From a virus, in IMG/VR virus record IMGVR_UViG_3300043420_001048, positions 1 through 26,063 of that record: a stretch of DNA of 26,063 nt; one strand, given 5' to 3'. A program made the translations under genes and the position numbers. The notes beneath the pieces are model-generated. The model saw only the letters and a list, made by a program, of their open reading frames with translations. It made no database searches and had not been told where the DNA came from. Shown here one piece after another: positions 1 through 6,746 of the stretch; the stretch's first letter is position 1, and each line of letters opens with the position of its first letter.

Positions 1-351
1 GGATATGTAGCAAATCGCCCATCGCCAGTAAGCGTAATCTCAGATGCCCCCTATATTAACTGTGTTACAGGTGGTGCTGTACAGTTATCTTATACAAACG
101 GCACACTAATCGGTACTGGAACCACGCAAAGTTTGTCGAATTTTTCAGTATTGGACGGCGGGTATGTTGGAAGCGGCAGAGCCATGTCATTTTTTGGCCG
201 ATACTTTGATGGAAAGATTTCTGAGTTAATTATTGTTCCGTCAGTCGCTACGACGCAAGACCGCCAACTCATCGAAGGATACCTTGCCCACAAGTGGGGA
301 TTGACTTCAAACTTGCCCGTAGACCATCCATACAAGAGTGTAGTACCATAA
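1..351 (+). CDS. LamG-like virion protein, C-terminal part
   Basis: The frame is open from base 1 to a TAA at 349-351, so the start lies outside the window; 116 residues are visible. The end carries the signature QLIEGYLAHKWGL followed by NLPVDHPYK, which closes many LamG/concanavalin-like jelly-roll domains in phage virion proteins. Such domains usually bind sugars or form part of tail fibres or appendages; that role is inferred from the family. The last 26 residues are almost identical to those of the next gene, so the two are paralogues or modules exchanged by recombination. The next gene starts 2 nt downstream, suggesting one transcript. An ATG at 133 is internal and has no ribosome binding site. 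Confidence 0.8.
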   Translation, partial: GYVANRPSPVSVISDAPYINCVTGGAVQLSYTNGTLIGTGTTQSLSNFSVLDGGYVGSGRAMSFFGRYFDGKISELIIVPSVATTQDRQLIEGYLAHKWGLTSNLPVDHPYKSVVP

Positions 352-371
352 CCATGCCTATTCAATTTCCA
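262..371 (+). repeat. LamG C-terminal repeat, copy 1 (copy 2 at 1293-1402 offset)
   Basis: Bases 262-340 match 1293-1371 at an offset of 1031, with only a few differences, including an exact run from cccacaagtgggg through acttgcc. The similarity covers the last 26 codons of two consecutive LamG genes and fades after the stop codons. It marks a recent duplication or recombination between tail-protein ends. Confidence 0.6.
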
Positions 372-1382
372 ACCAACCCCGAAGTAAACCAAGAGTACAC
401 CTACGAAGGAAAGGTGTGGCAATGGGATGGTTCTGCATGGGTGGGTGTGCGTCAAGAAACAGGAATCCAACGCAGCAACATTTGGTCGAAGCAGAACCTT
501 CTCATACCGAAGCGTGGATTCGGGTTGAACTCGGGATACAACGGAGCAACGGATCAACGCAGAACACAAGCAGGAACCATCCCGATGCTCAAGCACTACA
601 TGGAGAGGAATCTTGGTGAATTCTCCTATGCGACGGTATGGACTCCTGCACAACTTTCCCTTGCTATGTGGTTTGATGCCGATGATGCTTCTACGATTAC
701 ATTGAACGGAAGCAATGTAAGTCAATGGAATGACAAGAGCGGAAATGGCAGAAACGCATCACAAGCAACGGCAGCAAATCAACCCGCATACACCACCGCT
801 GGATTGAATGGAAAGAATATTCTTACATTTGATGGATCAAGTGATTATCTAGGATTTTCTGATCTTACTATAGATGACAATAATACTTACATATACTCGG
901 TCTACAGCAGACCTACTGCTGGAACACATGCATTGGATATTGCTTCTGATATTTTTGTAGGAGGATCTGGTCGTGGATATGGAAATTGGTGGTATACTGA
1001 CAATGTTTTGTATACAATTTTGCGAGAAACAAGTCCAGTGACTTTTGGAACTCACGGTTCAAGCACGGCAACAGGAACTTTTATCAATGGAGCGGTTCGT
1101 ACTTCTTCTGGAACACAAACATGGAGAAATGGATCTTCATTCGGTACTCTTCAACAAACATCAGGAACTTTTGTAACTGGCCCTGCTTTCAACCAAATAG
1201 GAAGAGTTGGTACAAGTTCACCGAACTTTTTTTATCATAGTGGTACTATTGCCGAAATAATTGTGGGAAGAGAATCACTCTCTAACAGTAATCGCCAACT
1301 TATCGAAGGCTACTTAGCCCACAAGTGGGGATTGACTTCAAACTTGCCAGTAGACCATCCATACAAGAGTGCAGCACCCTGA
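354..1382 (+). CDS. LamG-domain virion or tail-fibre protein
   Basis: 342 residues. I place the start at ATG 354, giving MPIQFPTNPEV. The frame is open further upstream, but that part overlaps the preceding gene. Residues 1-32 (FPTNPEV..YEGKVWQWDGSAWV) match a short N-terminal module seen again in the gene at 2047. Residues about 97-340 are a LamG-like jelly roll: MWFDADDASTITL, then VSQWNDKSGNGRNA, GLNGKNILTFDGSSDYL and the closing EGYLAHKWGL..HPYK. The fold suggests glycan binding on the virion surface, possibly in host recognition; this is inference. The stop TGA overlaps a late-type promoter box (GATAAATA, 1381-1388) for the next gene. Confidence 0.85.
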   Translation: MPIQFPTNPEVNQEYTYEGKVWQWDGSAWVGVRQETGIQRSNIWSKQNLLIPKRGFGLNSGYNGATDQRRTQAGTIPMLKHYMERNLGEFSYATVWTPAQLSLAMWFDADDASTITLNGSNVSQWNDKSGNGRNASQATAANQPAYTTAGLNGKNILTFDGSSDYLGFSDLTIDDNNTYIYSVYSRPTAGTHALDIASDIFVGGSGRGYGNWWYTDNVLYTILRETSPVTFGTHGSSTATGTFINGAVRTSSGTQTWRNGSSFGTLQQTSGTFVTGPAFNQIGRVGTSSPNFFYHSGTIAEIIVGRESLSNSNRQLIEGYLAHKWGLTSNLPVDHPYKSAAP

Positions 1383-1388
1383 TAAATA
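1381..1388 (+). promoter_or_regulatory. Late-type promoter box GATAAATA
   Basis: GATAAATA matches 7 of 8 bases of the T4 late consensus TATAAATA. It overlaps the stop codon of the upstream LamG gene and lies 6 nt before the GGAGA ribosome binding site of the gene at 1407, the same geometry as other boxes in this window. Confidence 0.5.
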
Positions 1389-1406
1389 ATAAACGGAGAC
1401 AACCTA

Positions 1407-1715
1407 ATGGCACTACAACAAATCATACAACACGAAACTGGAGCGTATTCGCAGTATTGGCGAATTGTAAATACAAATTTAGATTATGAGGCTTTATCTG
1501 GTGAAATTGTTCTATGGGGATATGTTTCTCAAGAAGCAAGAGAAAATGGAAAAACTAGATTAGATAAAAGAACCTTTACGGTTCAAGATCCAGATTTTAC
1601 AACCTATTTCATACCCAGCGCAATAGATCCACAAGATATAAACCAAGTAAAGAATTCATATTTGTATATAAAGGGAATTAGTGGTGGAGAGTTTGAAACG
1701 GCTACAGATATTTAA
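1407..1715 (+). CDS. Uncharacterised phage protein, likely virion-associated
   Basis: 102 residues, acidic, with no signal peptide or membrane segment. The start ATG has a clear GGAGA site 7 nt upstream. I do not recognise the family. It is rich in aromatic residues and beta-prone stretches (GEIVLWGYV, TTYFIPSAI, SYLYIKGI), compatible with a small structural domain. It sits between a LamG protein and another probable structural gene, and is preceded by a late-type promoter box, which argues for late expression and a virion or assembly role. That role is inference from position. Confidence 0.75.
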   Translation: MALQQIIQHETGAYSQYWRIVNTNLDYEALSGEIVLWGYVSQEARENGKTRLDKRTFTVQDPDFTTYFIPSAIDPQDINQVKNSYLYIKGISGGEFETATDI

Positions 1716-1726
1716 AGGAGACATTC

Positions 1727-2047
1727 ATGGCAGACGCATATGCTAGTTATGGTACAAGTTTAACAACAACAGACGAAACCACGGTGCTGACAAGTGTAAC
1801 GGGAACTTCGATAGTAAATTCAATCCATGTTTCAAATGTGGATGCAAGCACTTCTGCCAGTGTCACGATAAAACTGTACAAAGGGGCAACAGGCTATTCC
1901 ATTGTCACCGGCGCTCTTGTTCCCATTCAGTCAACATATCAGGCACTAGACACACCCATCCCACTCACAACTGGAGATACGATTAAAGTAACAGCCTCTG
2001 ATGCCAATCTTTTGGATGTCATAGTTTCTGTTCTGGAAATAACATAA
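1727..2047 (+). CDS. Small beta-rich virion protein
   Basis: 106 residues starting at ATG 1727 behind AAAGGAGA. The protein is dominated by Thr, Ser, Val and Ile in alternating patterns (VTGTSIVNSIHVSNVD, ASVTIKLYKGATGYSIV), ending VKVTAS-type strands, typical of an all-beta phage structural domain. No catalytic motif is visible. Its stop TAA shares a base with the ATG of the next gene (TAATG), so translation of the two is probably coupled. Function as a tail, fibre or decoration component is inferred from composition and neighbours. Confidence 0.75.
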   Translation: MADAYASYGTSLTTTDETTVLTSVTGTSIVNSIHVSNVDASTSASVTIKLYKGATGYSIVTGALVPIQSTYQALDTPIPLTTGDTIKVTASDANLLDVIVSVLEIT

Positions 2048-2277
2048 TGCCTAGCAATTTCCCAAACGACCCAGAAATAGGAGACACCCACCCCATAGGT
2101 GATATTACTTGGGAGTGGAATGGTGTCGCTTGGGTTTTATTTTCGGCAGCACCAGCACCAATATCTTTAAACGATCTCACGGATGTTGAAGTTGCTTCCC
2201 CATCACCAGATGAAGTATTAAAATACAACGGATCTCTTTGGACTAACCAAGATAATCTAGACGGCGGAAGTTTCTGA
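2047..2277 (+). CDS. Short tail-fibre-type protein
   Basis: 76 residues. It begins MPSNFPNDPEIGDTHP with ITWEWNGVAWVLF, the same N-terminal module (FPxxPExGxxxxxxGxxWxWxGxAWV) as the LamG protein at 354. The second half has LNDLTDVEV and VLKYNGSLW, a motif common in phage fibre proteins (SLNDLTDV..PSxGQVLxYNGxxW). It is translationally coupled to the preceding gene by a TAATG overlap. It is short for a fibre protein and ends in DGGSF, so it may be an adaptor or a remnant of a longer fibre. It is followed by a plausible late box and the nrdJ promoter. Confidence 0.75.
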   Translation: MPSNFPNDPEIGDTHPIGDITWEWNGVAWVLFSAAPAPISLNDLTDVEVASPSPDEVLKYNGSLWTNQDNLDGGSF

Positions 2278-2285
2278 ACTAAATA
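2278..2285 (+). promoter_or_regulatory. Late-type promoter box ACTAAATA
   Basis: ACTAAATA directly follows the TGA of the fibre-type gene. It is 60 nt upstream of the nrdJ ribosome binding site, further than the other boxes here, so it may be an additional late start for nrdJ or chance. Confidence 0.3.
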
Positions 2286-2298
2286 ATCAAACACACGA

Positions 2299-2327
2299 TT
2301 GACAGGGGTTAGACCTTGTTGTATCAT
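2299..2327 (+). promoter_or_regulatory. Sigma70 promoter of nrdJ
   Basis: TTGACA (2299-2304), a 17-nt spacer, then TATCAT (2322-2327). This is a perfect -35 box, ideal spacing and 5 of 6 matches at -10. It lies 24 nt before the nrdJ start and would be read by unmodified host RNA polymerase, so nrdJ is probably expressed early. Confidence 0.7.
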
Positions 2328-2350
2328 ATTCGACATATAAAGGAGTTATT

Positions 2351-4273
2351 ATGAGTTTACCTACACTTTATCAAGATTTCATTCACCTTTCTCGCTATTC
2401 AAGATGGCTTGAGAAGGAAAACAGAAGGGAGTCTTGGGAAGAGACTGTGAAGCGTTATTTCGATTTCTTTGAGAACCATCTCAAGGTAAATCAAAAGTTT
2501 ATATTGTCTGGTGAATTGAGAAACGAACTGGAACAAGCAGTTCTCAATCTTGAGATTATGCCAAGTATGCGTGCTTTGATGACAGCAGGAGAAGCACTGG
2601 AAAGAGACAATACTGCTGGTTACAACTGCTCATATGTGGCTGTAAACCGCGTAAGAGCATTCGATGAAATCCTCTACATTCTGATGTGCGGCACAGGTGT
2701 AGGTTTTAGCGTGGAGCGTCAATATGTTGAAAAACTTCCTACAATCGCTGAACACTTTACCGACTCGGATACTATCATCGTTGTCCAAGACAGTAAGGCT
2801 GGTTGGGCTAAGGCTTATAAAGAACTTGTCTCCCTGCTTATTGGAGGTCAAATTCCAAGATGGGACATCTCAAAGATTCGTCCTGCTGGCGCGCGCCTCA
2901 AGACATTCGGTGGAAGAGCGTCAGGGCCTAAACCTCTCGAAGATCTTTTCCGATTCACCAGTGATACTTTCCGAAGAGCCGCCGGCAGGAAACTCACATC
3001 TATTGAGTGCCACGATATTGTCTGTAAGATTGCAGAAATTGTCGTGGTCGGAGGAGTGCGTAGATCTGCTCTTATTAGCCTGTCGAATCTCACCGATGAA
3101 AGAATGCGTGATGCTAAGACTGGCGCGTGGTGGACTGACAATCCGCAGCGAGCACTTGCAAACAACAGCGTAGCATACAAGGAGAAACCCGAAATTGGTG
3201 TATTTATTGAGGAATGGTTGTCTCTCTATAAGAGCAAAAGTGGAGAACGCGGTATATTCAACCGCGACGCTTGCCGCAGAACTGTATCTAAACTTGGAGA
3301 TCGTCGTGACTCGTCTTATGAGTTTGGCACAAATCCTTGCTCTGAGATTATTCTACGCGACCGTGAATTTTGCAACCTTACTGAAGTTATAGTTCGTCCA
3401 GAGGATACTGTGGAGTCTCTGAGAAGAAAGGTTCGTCTTGCTTCCATTCTAGGAACATGGCAAGCATCTCTTACTCACTTCCCATATCTCTCCAGTGATT
3501 GGAGAAAGAATTGCGAAGAGGAAGCACTTCTTGGTGTTTCTCTCACGGGCATTCTTGATAATAAAGATATGAGTTGCGATAATCACGAAATTCTTGGTGC
3601 TTTACTCACACAACTTAAGACGGAAGCAATCGACACGAACAAGGAATGGTCGAAGAGATTGCACATCAGTCCTGCCGCAGCAATCACTTGTGTCAAACCA
3701 TCAGGAACGGTTTCTCAATTGACCGACGCGGCATCTGGTATTCACGCCCGTCACAGTGAATACTACATTCGTACTGTTCGTGCAGATCGTAAGGATCCAC
3801 TCTGCCAGATGATGATTGATCTTGGTTTTCCTGCGGAACCTTGCGTGATGAAACCAGATCATACTATGGTCTTCTCGTTTCCGATGAAAGCAGAGGGTTC
3901 GGTCACACGCAACGATATGACCGCAATCGAACACCTTGAATTGTGGTTGACATATCAGCGTTATTGGTGCGAGCATAAGCCATCAATCACGGTGACTGTA
4001 AAGGAACACGAATGGATGGAGGTAGGTGCTTGGGTATACAAGCACTTTGACGAGATCAGTGGTATTTCGTTCTTGCCACACTCGGATCATTCGTATCAGC
4101 AAGCACCCTATCAAGAATGCAGCAAGGAACAATATGAAGAAGCATTAGCAAAAATGCCAAAGGATGTTGATTGGTCGCTGCTGAAGAACTTCGAAAAGTC
4201 CGATACGACCAAGAGTTCACAGACAATGGCATGTAGTGCTGATGGGTGTGAAGTCGTAGACCTGACTAACTAA
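2351..4273 (+). CDS. nrdJ: Class II (B12-dependent) ribonucleotide reductase
   Basis: 640 residues. It reduces ribonucleotides to deoxyribonucleotides with adenosylcobalamin as radical source, supplying dNTPs without oxygen and without a second subunit. The sequence matches the monomeric Lactobacillus-type triphosphate reductase. C93 (AGYNCSYV) and C341 (REFCNL) fit the active-site redox pair; C330 in NPCSEI fits the thiyl-radical cysteine, with N328 and E332 beside it. The 11-residue spacing C330-C341 equals C408-C419 of the Lactobacillus enzyme. The tail pair C628/C633 (CSADGC) keeps the 5-residue spacing of the regenerating C-terminal cysteines. AITCVKPSGTVSQL is the conserved phosphate-binding loop region. 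About 100 residues shorter than the 739-residue bacterial enzyme, but no key residue is missing. AAAGGAG precedes the ATG. NDP versus NTP preference is not decided here. Confidence 0.95.
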   Translation: MSLPTLYQDFIHLSRYSRWLEKENRRESWEETVKRYFDFFENHLKVNQKFILSGELRNELEQAVLNLEIMPSMRALMTAGEALERDNTAGYNCSYVAVNRVRAFDEILYILMCGTGVGFSVERQYVEKLPTIAEHFTDSDTIIVVQDSKAGWAKAYKELVSLLIGGQIPRWDISKIRPAGARLKTFGGRASGPKPLEDLFRFTSDTFRRAAGRKLTSIECHDIVCKIAEIVVVGGVRRSALISLSNLTDERMRDAKTGAWWTDNPQRALANNSVAYKEKPEIGVFIEEWLSLYKSKSGERGIFNRDACRRTVSKLGDRRDSSYEFGTNPCSEIILRDREFCNLTEVIVRPEDTVESLRRKVRLASILGTWQASLTHFPYLSSDWRKNCEEEALLGVSLTGILDNKDMSCDNHEILGALLTQLKTEAIDTNKEWSKRLHISPAAAITCVKPSGTVSQLTDAASGIHARHSEYYIRTVRADRKDPLCQMMIDLGFPAEPCVMKPDHTMVFSFPMKAEGSVTRNDMTAIEHLELWLTYQRYWCEHKPSITVTVKEHEWMEVGAWVYKHFDEISGISFLPHSDHSYQQAPYQECSKEQYEEALAKMPKDVDWSLLKNFEKSDTTKSSQTMACSADGCEVVDLTN

Positions 4274-5333
4274 TTTTAATAAAATCCAACCACTGCTGGA
4301 AGGCCATTCTATTATGGTCTTCCAGCAGTTTTTTATTCTCTTTTGTTATGTTTCTGGAGTAGAATGCATATTTTAGTGCATATTCTATTTGCTTATCGTT
4401 TGATGGTGAAACAGAGCAGTTGGGATGAACAAACTTTATGTCCTTTGAGACTACTATAGGCACACCACAATGCACGAAGTCGGCAGCAACAACATTAAAT
4501 GTCTCTGTGTAGGAAATCTGCATACCTATATCCATAGTAGACACTAGTTCTAAGAAGTCCTTGTGCTCATACCAAAGATGTTCTACCAGTATATGTTCTG
4601 TGTTCTTAAATATTGCACGAAGATTTCTCAACACAGGACCACTTTCCCTTTGCTCGTGCTCGGAGACATTTATATGAAAGTTCATCTTCTTGCCTAGTTT
4701 GTTTGCAAACTCTATTGCCCAAAGAGCCTGTTGAGTGTGGTTCTTGAGAACCCGAAGAGCACCAAAACAACCTATATCTAGAATTTGTTTGCTGTTGTTT
4801 TTCTTTGAGCATTCGTAATCTGGTTCGTAGATGTTTGGTGTGTAAGATACGCCTTCGTAGATCTGAGACAGTTGTTCGTGTAGTTCTTTATTGTTGCAAC
4901 TGATTGAGATGTTTATGCCCTTCTTTCGGAGTTCCATATATTCATTCAACCACTCAAATGCCATTCCTTCACTTGTGAGAAAAGGAACCATCGAATGTAA
5001 ACGAACCACCCAATTTACATTTGGGTGTAGTTTGGCAAGAACTTCAAACTTTGAAGGAACTACCCATAAAGCCTCTATGAAGCAGTGTGTTGGGTTATAT
5101 TGTGTAACATATTTGTCTATGCAATTATTGTCTATGACTTGAATGACATTTGCTTCTATTCCTATTTTATTCAATTTGTTACATACAAATTTACAAGAGT
5201 TGAATAGACCATAAGCCTTTGTCTTCGTTCCATACACAGATCTTTCTTTGATTATGAAAAGAAATTTGTAGTTGTTTGGGTTTGGATTTTTTCTGCAATT
5301 TAACTCGTTTATTCTTTTCAGAATTCTTGACAT
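4266..5333 (-). CDS. GT-B type glycosyltransferase (GT4-like)
   Basis: 355 residues from the ATG at 5333, which has GGAAGG 5 nt upstream. An ATG at 5399 would add a hydrophobic segment but has no ribosome site and sits almost on the predicted transcription start. The C-terminal half shows a GT-B nucleotide-sugar domain: DIGCFGALRVLKNH at its start and TETFNVVAADFVHCGVPIV, the E-x-F-x-x-V-x-A region of GT4 enzymes that contacts the sugar donor. The enzyme would transfer a sugar to a phage or host acceptor; modification of phage DNA, virion protein or host surface cannot be distinguished here. The gene is alone on the minus strand between plus-strand genes, a typical place for a late addition (moron). 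Its last 8 bp overlap nrdJ tail to tail. Confidence 0.8.
   Translation of the reverse strand: MSRILKRINELNCRKNPNPNNYKFLFIIKERSVYGTKTKAYGLFNSCKFVCNKLNKIGIEANVIQVIDNNCIDKYVTQYNPTHCFIEALWVVPSKFEVLAKLHPNVNWVVRLHSMVPFLTSEGMAFEWLNEYMELRKKGINISISCNNKELHEQLSQIYEGVSYTPNIYEPDYECSKKNNSKQILDIGCFGALRVLKNHTQQALWAIEFANKLGKKMNFHINVSEHEQRESGPVLRNLRAIFKNTEHILVEHLWYEHKDFLELVSTMDIGMQISYTETFNVVAADFVHCGVPIVVSKDIKFVHPNCSVSPSNDKQIEYALKYAFYSRNITKENKKLLEDHNRMAFQQWLDFIKIS
4291..4334 (+). terminator. Intrinsic terminator of nrdJ, inside the convergent gene
   Basis: A 15-bp stem (ACTGCTGGAAGGCCA, 4292-4306, with 4315-4329, one G-T wobble) and 8-nt loop are followed by a T run. It lies 18 nt after the nrdJ stop but wholly inside the 3' coding end of the minus-strand glycosyltransferase, so the same bases encode its residues near MAFQQW. 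Confidence 0.85.
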
Positions 5334-5407
5334 GATGACCTTCCATAGAAAAAGATAGATGCTGGTGATTACTACAAATAGTGATATTTTTTTGAGCATA
5401 GTCTACA

Positions 5408-5415
5408 TATTTATA
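5408..5415 (-). promoter_or_regulatory. Perfect T4-type late promoter TATAAATA
   Basis: On the minus strand this reads TATAAATA, identical to the T4 late consensus. The expected start about 6 nt further falls near 5402, giving a leader of about 70 nt to the preferred glycosyltransferase ATG at 5333. It is back to back with the plus-strand box at 5421. Confidence 0.65.
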
Positions 5416-5420
5416 ACTTA

Positions 5421-5428
5421 CCTAAATA
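5421..5428 (+). promoter_or_regulatory. Late-type promoter box CCTAAATA
   Basis: CCTAAATA followed by ACCATTAG-type spacer and AAAGG lies just upstream of the nuclease gene at 5447. With the divergent TATAAATA at 5408-5415 it forms a compact two-way promoter region of about 20 bp. Confidence 0.5.
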
Positions 5429-5446
5429 CCATTAGAAAGGGCAGTG

Positions 5447-5839
5447 ATGTACGAATATAAGATTTCGAATATTCTAAAGATAGTAGATGGAGACACGGTA
5501 GATCTTTCTCTGGATCTTGGGTTTTATGTCACCGTCGTCCAGAGAATTCGTTTAGATGGTCTGGACACTCCAGAGGTTCACAGTAAAGATATGCAAGAGA
5601 AAACACTAGCACAAGAAGCAAAAGAATTTGTTACTAAGTGGTTTGAAGAGAACAAAGAACTCACCATTAGAACAAAGAAAGAGGACAAGTATGGAAGAAT
5701 TCTTGGAGAGATTTATTGCCAGGATAGGTGCTTGAATAAGGATCTTGTAGATATGGGGTATGCTTGGGAATATGATGGAACCAAAAAAAATAAAGATGTT
5801 AGTATCTTACTAGAAAGAAGGAAACTATGGATGCAATAG
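5447..5839 (+). CDS. Staphylococcal-nuclease-like (SNase) endonuclease
   Basis: 130 residues. I chose ATG 5447, 6 nt after AAAGG, over the adjacent GTG at 5444. The SNase OB-fold motifs are complete: VDGDTVDL (residues 13-20), RIRLDGLDTPE with R35, D40, T41 and E43, and KYGRILGEIY with R84. By homology to staphylococcal nuclease these are the calcium ligands, the general base and the two phosphate-binding arginines. It should cleave DNA or RNA with calcium. No signal peptide, so it acts in the infected cell, perhaps in host DNA breakdown or recombination; that is inference. Length is close to the catalytic domain alone. It overlaps the next gene by 13 bp. Confidence 0.9.
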   Translation: MYEYKISNILKIVDGDTVDLSLDLGFYVTVVQRIRLDGLDTPEVHSKDMQEKTLAQEAKEFVTKWFEENKELTIRTKKEDKYGRILGEIYCQDRCLNKDLVDMGYAWEYDGTKKNKDVSILLERRKLWMQ

Positions 5840-6021
5840 AAACAACAGTAAGCAATATAGAAATCACAGAAGAAAATGCACTCGCTGTTCTTATCGACAT
5901 TCTCAGCAATCATCCAATTTGGCAAAAGGATCCAAATGTAAAGATATGCTGCAAGGTCGTAGGCGCCAAAATCATAAATCTTGAAACAAAAATAGACGCT
6001 GCAATTAATATTCTTACATAA
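5827..6021 (+). CDS. Small uncharacterised acidic protein
   Basis: 64 residues, start ATG 5827 with GAAGGAAAC just upstream inside the nuclease gene. The sequence is mainly helical (ENALAVLIDILSNHP, GAKIINLETKIDAAINIL) with a Cys pair (ICCK) in the middle. No domain is recognised. The 13-bp overlap with the SNase gene suggests coupled translation and perhaps a related role. Its stop codon TAA overlaps the late-type box CATAAATA that precedes the structured RNA. Confidence 0.65.
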   Translation: MDAIETTVSNIEITEENALAVLIDILSNHPIWQKDPNVKICCKVVGAKIINLETKIDAAINILT

Positions 6022-6024
6022 ATA
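6017..6024 (+). promoter_or_regulatory. Late-type promoter box CATAAATA before the RNA element
   Basis: CATAAATA matches 7 of 8 bases of the T4 late consensus. Using T4 spacing (last A at -6), transcription would begin near C6030, inside the 5' arm of the outer stem of the RNA at 6026-6138. Confidence 0.5.
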
Positions 6025-6025
6025 C

Positions 6026-6143
6026 AAAGCACACGCGGACATTATCGCTCAAACATACCAAAATGAAAACCCTTTAACTTCACATAAAGTGGTTTTAGCA
6101 AAACAATCATTTTGCGTTTAAGCGTCCGCGTGTGCTTTTTTTT
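6026..6143 (+). ncRNA. Multibranched structured RNA ending in a terminator
   Basis: Base pairing is explicit. Outer stem: 15 perfect pairs, AAAGCACACGCGGAC (6026-6040) with 6124-6138. Second stem: GCT and AAAC (6047-6054) with GTTT and AGC (6116-6123), around a C/A mismatch. Inside are two hairpins: AAAACC plus CTTTA (6066-6076) with TAAAG plus GGTTTT (6085-6096, one bulged T), and GCAAAA (6098-6103) with TTTTGC (6110-6115). Eight T residues (6136-6143) follow. No ORF fits. The element starts right after a late-type promoter box and ends right before the GGAGG of the RuvC-like gene. It could be a free small RNA of about 110 nt or an elaborate attenuator for that gene. No known family is recognised. 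Confidence 0.65.
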
Positions 6144-6152
6144 GGAGGTACT

Positions 6153-6719
6153 ATGCTCATAGCAGGAATAGATTACTCTCTGAACGGCCCATCAATATGT
6201 GTGTTCAATGGTGAGATATTCAACTATGACGATTGTACTTTTTATTTCTTGACGGACATAAAGAAATACACACAAAAACCATATGGAAAGATCTTTGGTG
6301 AACGGTTTATAGATTGGAACCAAGAGATGGAACGCTACGAGTCAATCGCAGATTGGGCACTAGAGACTGTGATTGGTTGCGATGCGGTTGCTCTGGAAGG
6401 TTATGCTTACTCAGCACAAGGGAGAGTGTTCCATATCGCAGAGAATACGGGTGTTCTGAAATACAAGATGTATCAGATAGGACTACCTGTTACGGTGTTC
6501 ACCCCCTCAGAGATAAAGAAATATGCTACTGGTAAGGGAAATGCAGATAAGCAGATGATGTATGAATCGTTTGTAAAGGAAACAAAAGAAAGAATAAAGG
6601 ATATGATCTGCCCAGAGAAAAAGGATATAGGTAATCCCGTCTCGGACATAGTTGATTCTTATTATCTTTGTAAGTTTCTTTTTGACAAGATCAGAAAAGA
6701 ACAAGGGTTGACCAAATGA
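6153..6719 (+). CDS. RuvC-like Holliday junction resolvase (RNase H fold)
   Basis: 188 residues from ATG 6153, 4 nt after GGAGG; the frame is open from a GTG at 6132 but that lies in the terminator stem. RuvC-type acidic residues are visible: D7 in AGIDYSLNGPSI, E82 in VALEGYAY, and D165 and D168 in NPVSDIVDSYYL. TPSEIKKYATGKGNADK is the RuvC-like loop with conserved GKGxADK. The enzyme should cut branched DNA, resolving recombination or replication intermediates before packaging, the job of endonuclease VII in T4. Being preceded by an RNA element with terminator, its expression may depend on read-through. A strong terminator follows directly. Confidence 0.85.
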   Translation: MLIAGIDYSLNGPSICVFNGEIFNYDDCTFYFLTDIKKYTQKPYGKIFGERFIDWNQEMERYESIADWALETVIGCDAVALEGYAYSAQGRVFHIAENTGVLKYKMYQIGLPVTVFTPSEIKKYATGKGNADKQMMYESFVKETKERIKDMICPEKKDIGNPVSDIVDSYYLCKFLFDKIRKEQGLTK

Positions 6720-6746
6720 AAACACCCCCTTTCGGGGGTGTTTTTT
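6719..6746. terminator. Bidirectional intrinsic terminator
   Basis: AAAACACCCCC (6719-6729), loop TTTC, GGGGGTGTTTT (6734-6744), then T to 6746. It closes the plus-strand RuvC-like gene and, read the other way, the minus-strand lysis cassette, whose last stop codon TAA lies at 6745-6747. Confidence 0.9.

Noticed and set aside
90-725. 211-codon minus-strand ORF opposite the LamG genes
   Set aside because: Antisense to two well-supported genes, with no domain or start signal.
5333-5399. N-terminal membrane anchor of the glycosyltransferase (start at 5399)
   Set aside because: No ribosome site there and the perfect late promoter at 5408-5415 would start transcription almost at that codon; ATG 5333 has GGAAGG.
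6026-6143. tRNA or tmRNA gene
   Set aside because: The branched fold lacks a 7-bp acceptor stem with CCA-type end, a TTCRA T-loop and an anticodon arm.
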